Shown: positions 63,901 to 64,000 of the stretch, piece by piece | Position numbering within the stretch: the stretch's first letter is position 1 | How the letters are laid out: each line of letters begins with the position of its first letter | From: Pseudomonas furukawaii | GTDB taxonomy: Bacteria > Pseudomonadota > Gammaproteobacteria > Pseudomonadales > Pseudomonadaceae | Direction of reading: 5' to 3' | DNA: 64,000 bases | Assembly (NCBI RefSeq): GCF_002355475.1 | Contig: NZ_AP014862.1 | Location: 3,348,001-3,412,000 of the forward strand | Translations under genes and position numbers: made by a program | The notes under the pieces: model-generated | Seen by the model: only the letters and a program-made list of their open reading frames with translations | What the model was told of the DNA's origin: nothing | Database searches by the model: none

Positions 63901-64000
63901 CTTCACCTCCGCCCTGCCGGTGCAGGTGCTCAAGGGCATGGCGCCCATCCTCCAGCCCTACCTCGCCCCGGGCCTCAGCACCCAGTGCCAGGACCTGGCA
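60923..64000 (+). CDS. Class A penicillin-binding protein (GT51 plus transpeptidase), 3' end outside window
   Basis: 1026 codons are open to the last base with no stop. A cytoplasmic basic start (KKPRRRHR) leads to a membrane segment (about 35-53). The GT51 domain carries LLFIENRKLLD with Glu184 and GGSTLATQLEK (225-235). The transpeptidase domain has SxxK at GSTAK (Ser512-Lys515), SxN at ESINLP (618-620) and KTGT (939-942). It is a bifunctional peptidoglycan polymerase/cross-linker in the periplasm. It is longer than PBP1A/1B, and ENR replaces the common EDR. The ATG has GGTGGA upstream. Confidence 0.87.
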   Translation, partial: MGAIWRSDEIRKEVPQGHLNDPAVPPKKPRRRHRLLFWGLSLTALVLVGLLVSHEVRTSRFQAHELSRYAASLNYRLEEGPSDAIRYPGYGPFDLRLGYAYLPQMLDRLEKRGYSILQQTRFSPALISYTDHGLFPPYQEKVQAGISICDCRGRPFYQFRYPQQRYPDFTSIPPVLVSSLLFIENRKLLDSQTPLANPAVDWPRFSKAALTQVGKAIDLDGQSAGGSTLATQLEKYRHSPYGRTISASEKIRQMVSASVRAYRDGPQTLDARQRIVMDYLNSVPLSAAPGHGEVHGIADGLRVWYGADFNQVNRLLADTDGDPAARGLAMRQVLSLFIAQRRPSYYLSRAHEELNALTDSHIRVLAGAGVIDPTLRDAALGARLRFRNWEEDSAIQAVDANKGISVSRSRLSSLLRMPLYDLDRLDLTANSTLHSDLQNAVTDYLKHLADPTFAEQVGLYGERLLSPEKTADVRYSFTLFERTPSGNRVRVQTDNTDQPFDINEGSKLELGSTAKLRVLATYLEYIATLHRRYAGLGVEELRKVPVDPLDAISRWSIDYLIEHKDRDLYAMLQAAMERTYSASPYESFFTGGGVHTFNNFRKEDNGRRPTLRDSLRESINLPFVRLLRDIVRHDMYRPEGGKMQLLSDDKDPRRQGYLDLFVSRESQTYLRRFWNKYQGKSADERMSTFLDGLNPWGARMAAIHRYLLPQADLTTFAAFMRERVPKANPALTDKRVQDLYTRYGPGAFNLNDQGYVARVHPLELWLLGYLQANPQATFRDAVEASGDERREVYSWLFKSKRKHARDKRIRIMLEVEAFLDIHEHWKSLGYPFDHLVPSLATALGSSGDRPAALAELMGIILNDGVRQSTLRIDQLHFAADTPYETLVGYETREGKRVMTSEVAATLRDSLSKVVEGGTARRLQGTFTLPGGEPLVMGGKTGTGDNRIQTVTRYGAVTSSKAMNRTATFVFYLGPRHFGTLTAFVEGSKADKFSFTSALPVQVLKGMAPILQPYLAPGLSTQCQDLA

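Overview
The window is high-GC gammaproteobacterial chromosome, almost certainly Pseudomonas in the broad sense. Markers are oprI with its Ala-coiled-coil lipoprotein, a PrrF-type iron-responsive sRNA, the thrH/cysH/cysB cluster, an OprD-family porin and Pseudomonas-type REP elements. From memory, the gene orders pabB-thrH-cysH-cysB-usp-nucleotidase-panE-like-DAHP synthase and oprI-LDT-tesA-ybbA-ybbP-greB match two separate P. aeruginosa blocks, joined here at about 13.4-15.4 kb.

Layout. 1-2.2 kb: end of a chemoreceptor gene and a DUF3422 gene. 2.27-2.42 kb: a Fur-controlled PrrF sRNA on the minus strand. 2.5-13.4 kb: housekeeping metabolism (lipoate-ligase-like protein, methyltransferase, PabB, ThrH, CysH, CysB, universal stress protein, 5'-nucleotidase, PanE-like reductase, two small thioredoxin-fold proteins, PilZ protein, DAHP synthase). 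13.4-24.7 kb: envelope and stress genes (OprI, L,D-transpeptidase, TesA, YbbAP-like ABC pair, GreB, YbdK-like ligase) ending in a RES/Xre toxin-antitoxin pair. 24.9-32.0 kb: a probable carbon-uptake module. A Cache-domain histidine kinase and LuxR-type regulator stand next to an OprD-family porin, and a CstA-family carrier is followed by YbdD/YjiX and a CobW GTPase. CTACG/CGTAG clusters upstream of both the porin and cstA suggest one regulon. 33.6-34.8 kb: a structured leader with a micro-ORF ahead of two small unknown genes.

34.8-37.4 kb holds DUF2950 and DUF3300 genes and a REP cluster. 37.4-58.8 kb is the most distinctive region. It encodes a TolC-like outer-membrane lipoprotein, a 3810-residue repeat protein with an N-terminal DUF4347 domain, two tail-collar-domain proteins, a DUF6916-like protein, a GNAT, a sulfotransferase, an Asp/Asn beta-hydroxylase-like protein, an M50-protease/HlyD fusion, a GAF/HlyD protein and a third periplasmic adaptor. 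No ABC ATPase is present in the locus. I read this as a dedicated export, processing and modification locus for the giant surface protein (inference).

58.8-64 kb: another REP cluster, an aldo/keto reductase, a lipoprotein, a truncated methyltransferase remnant and the first 1026 codons of a class A penicillin-binding protein that runs off the window end.
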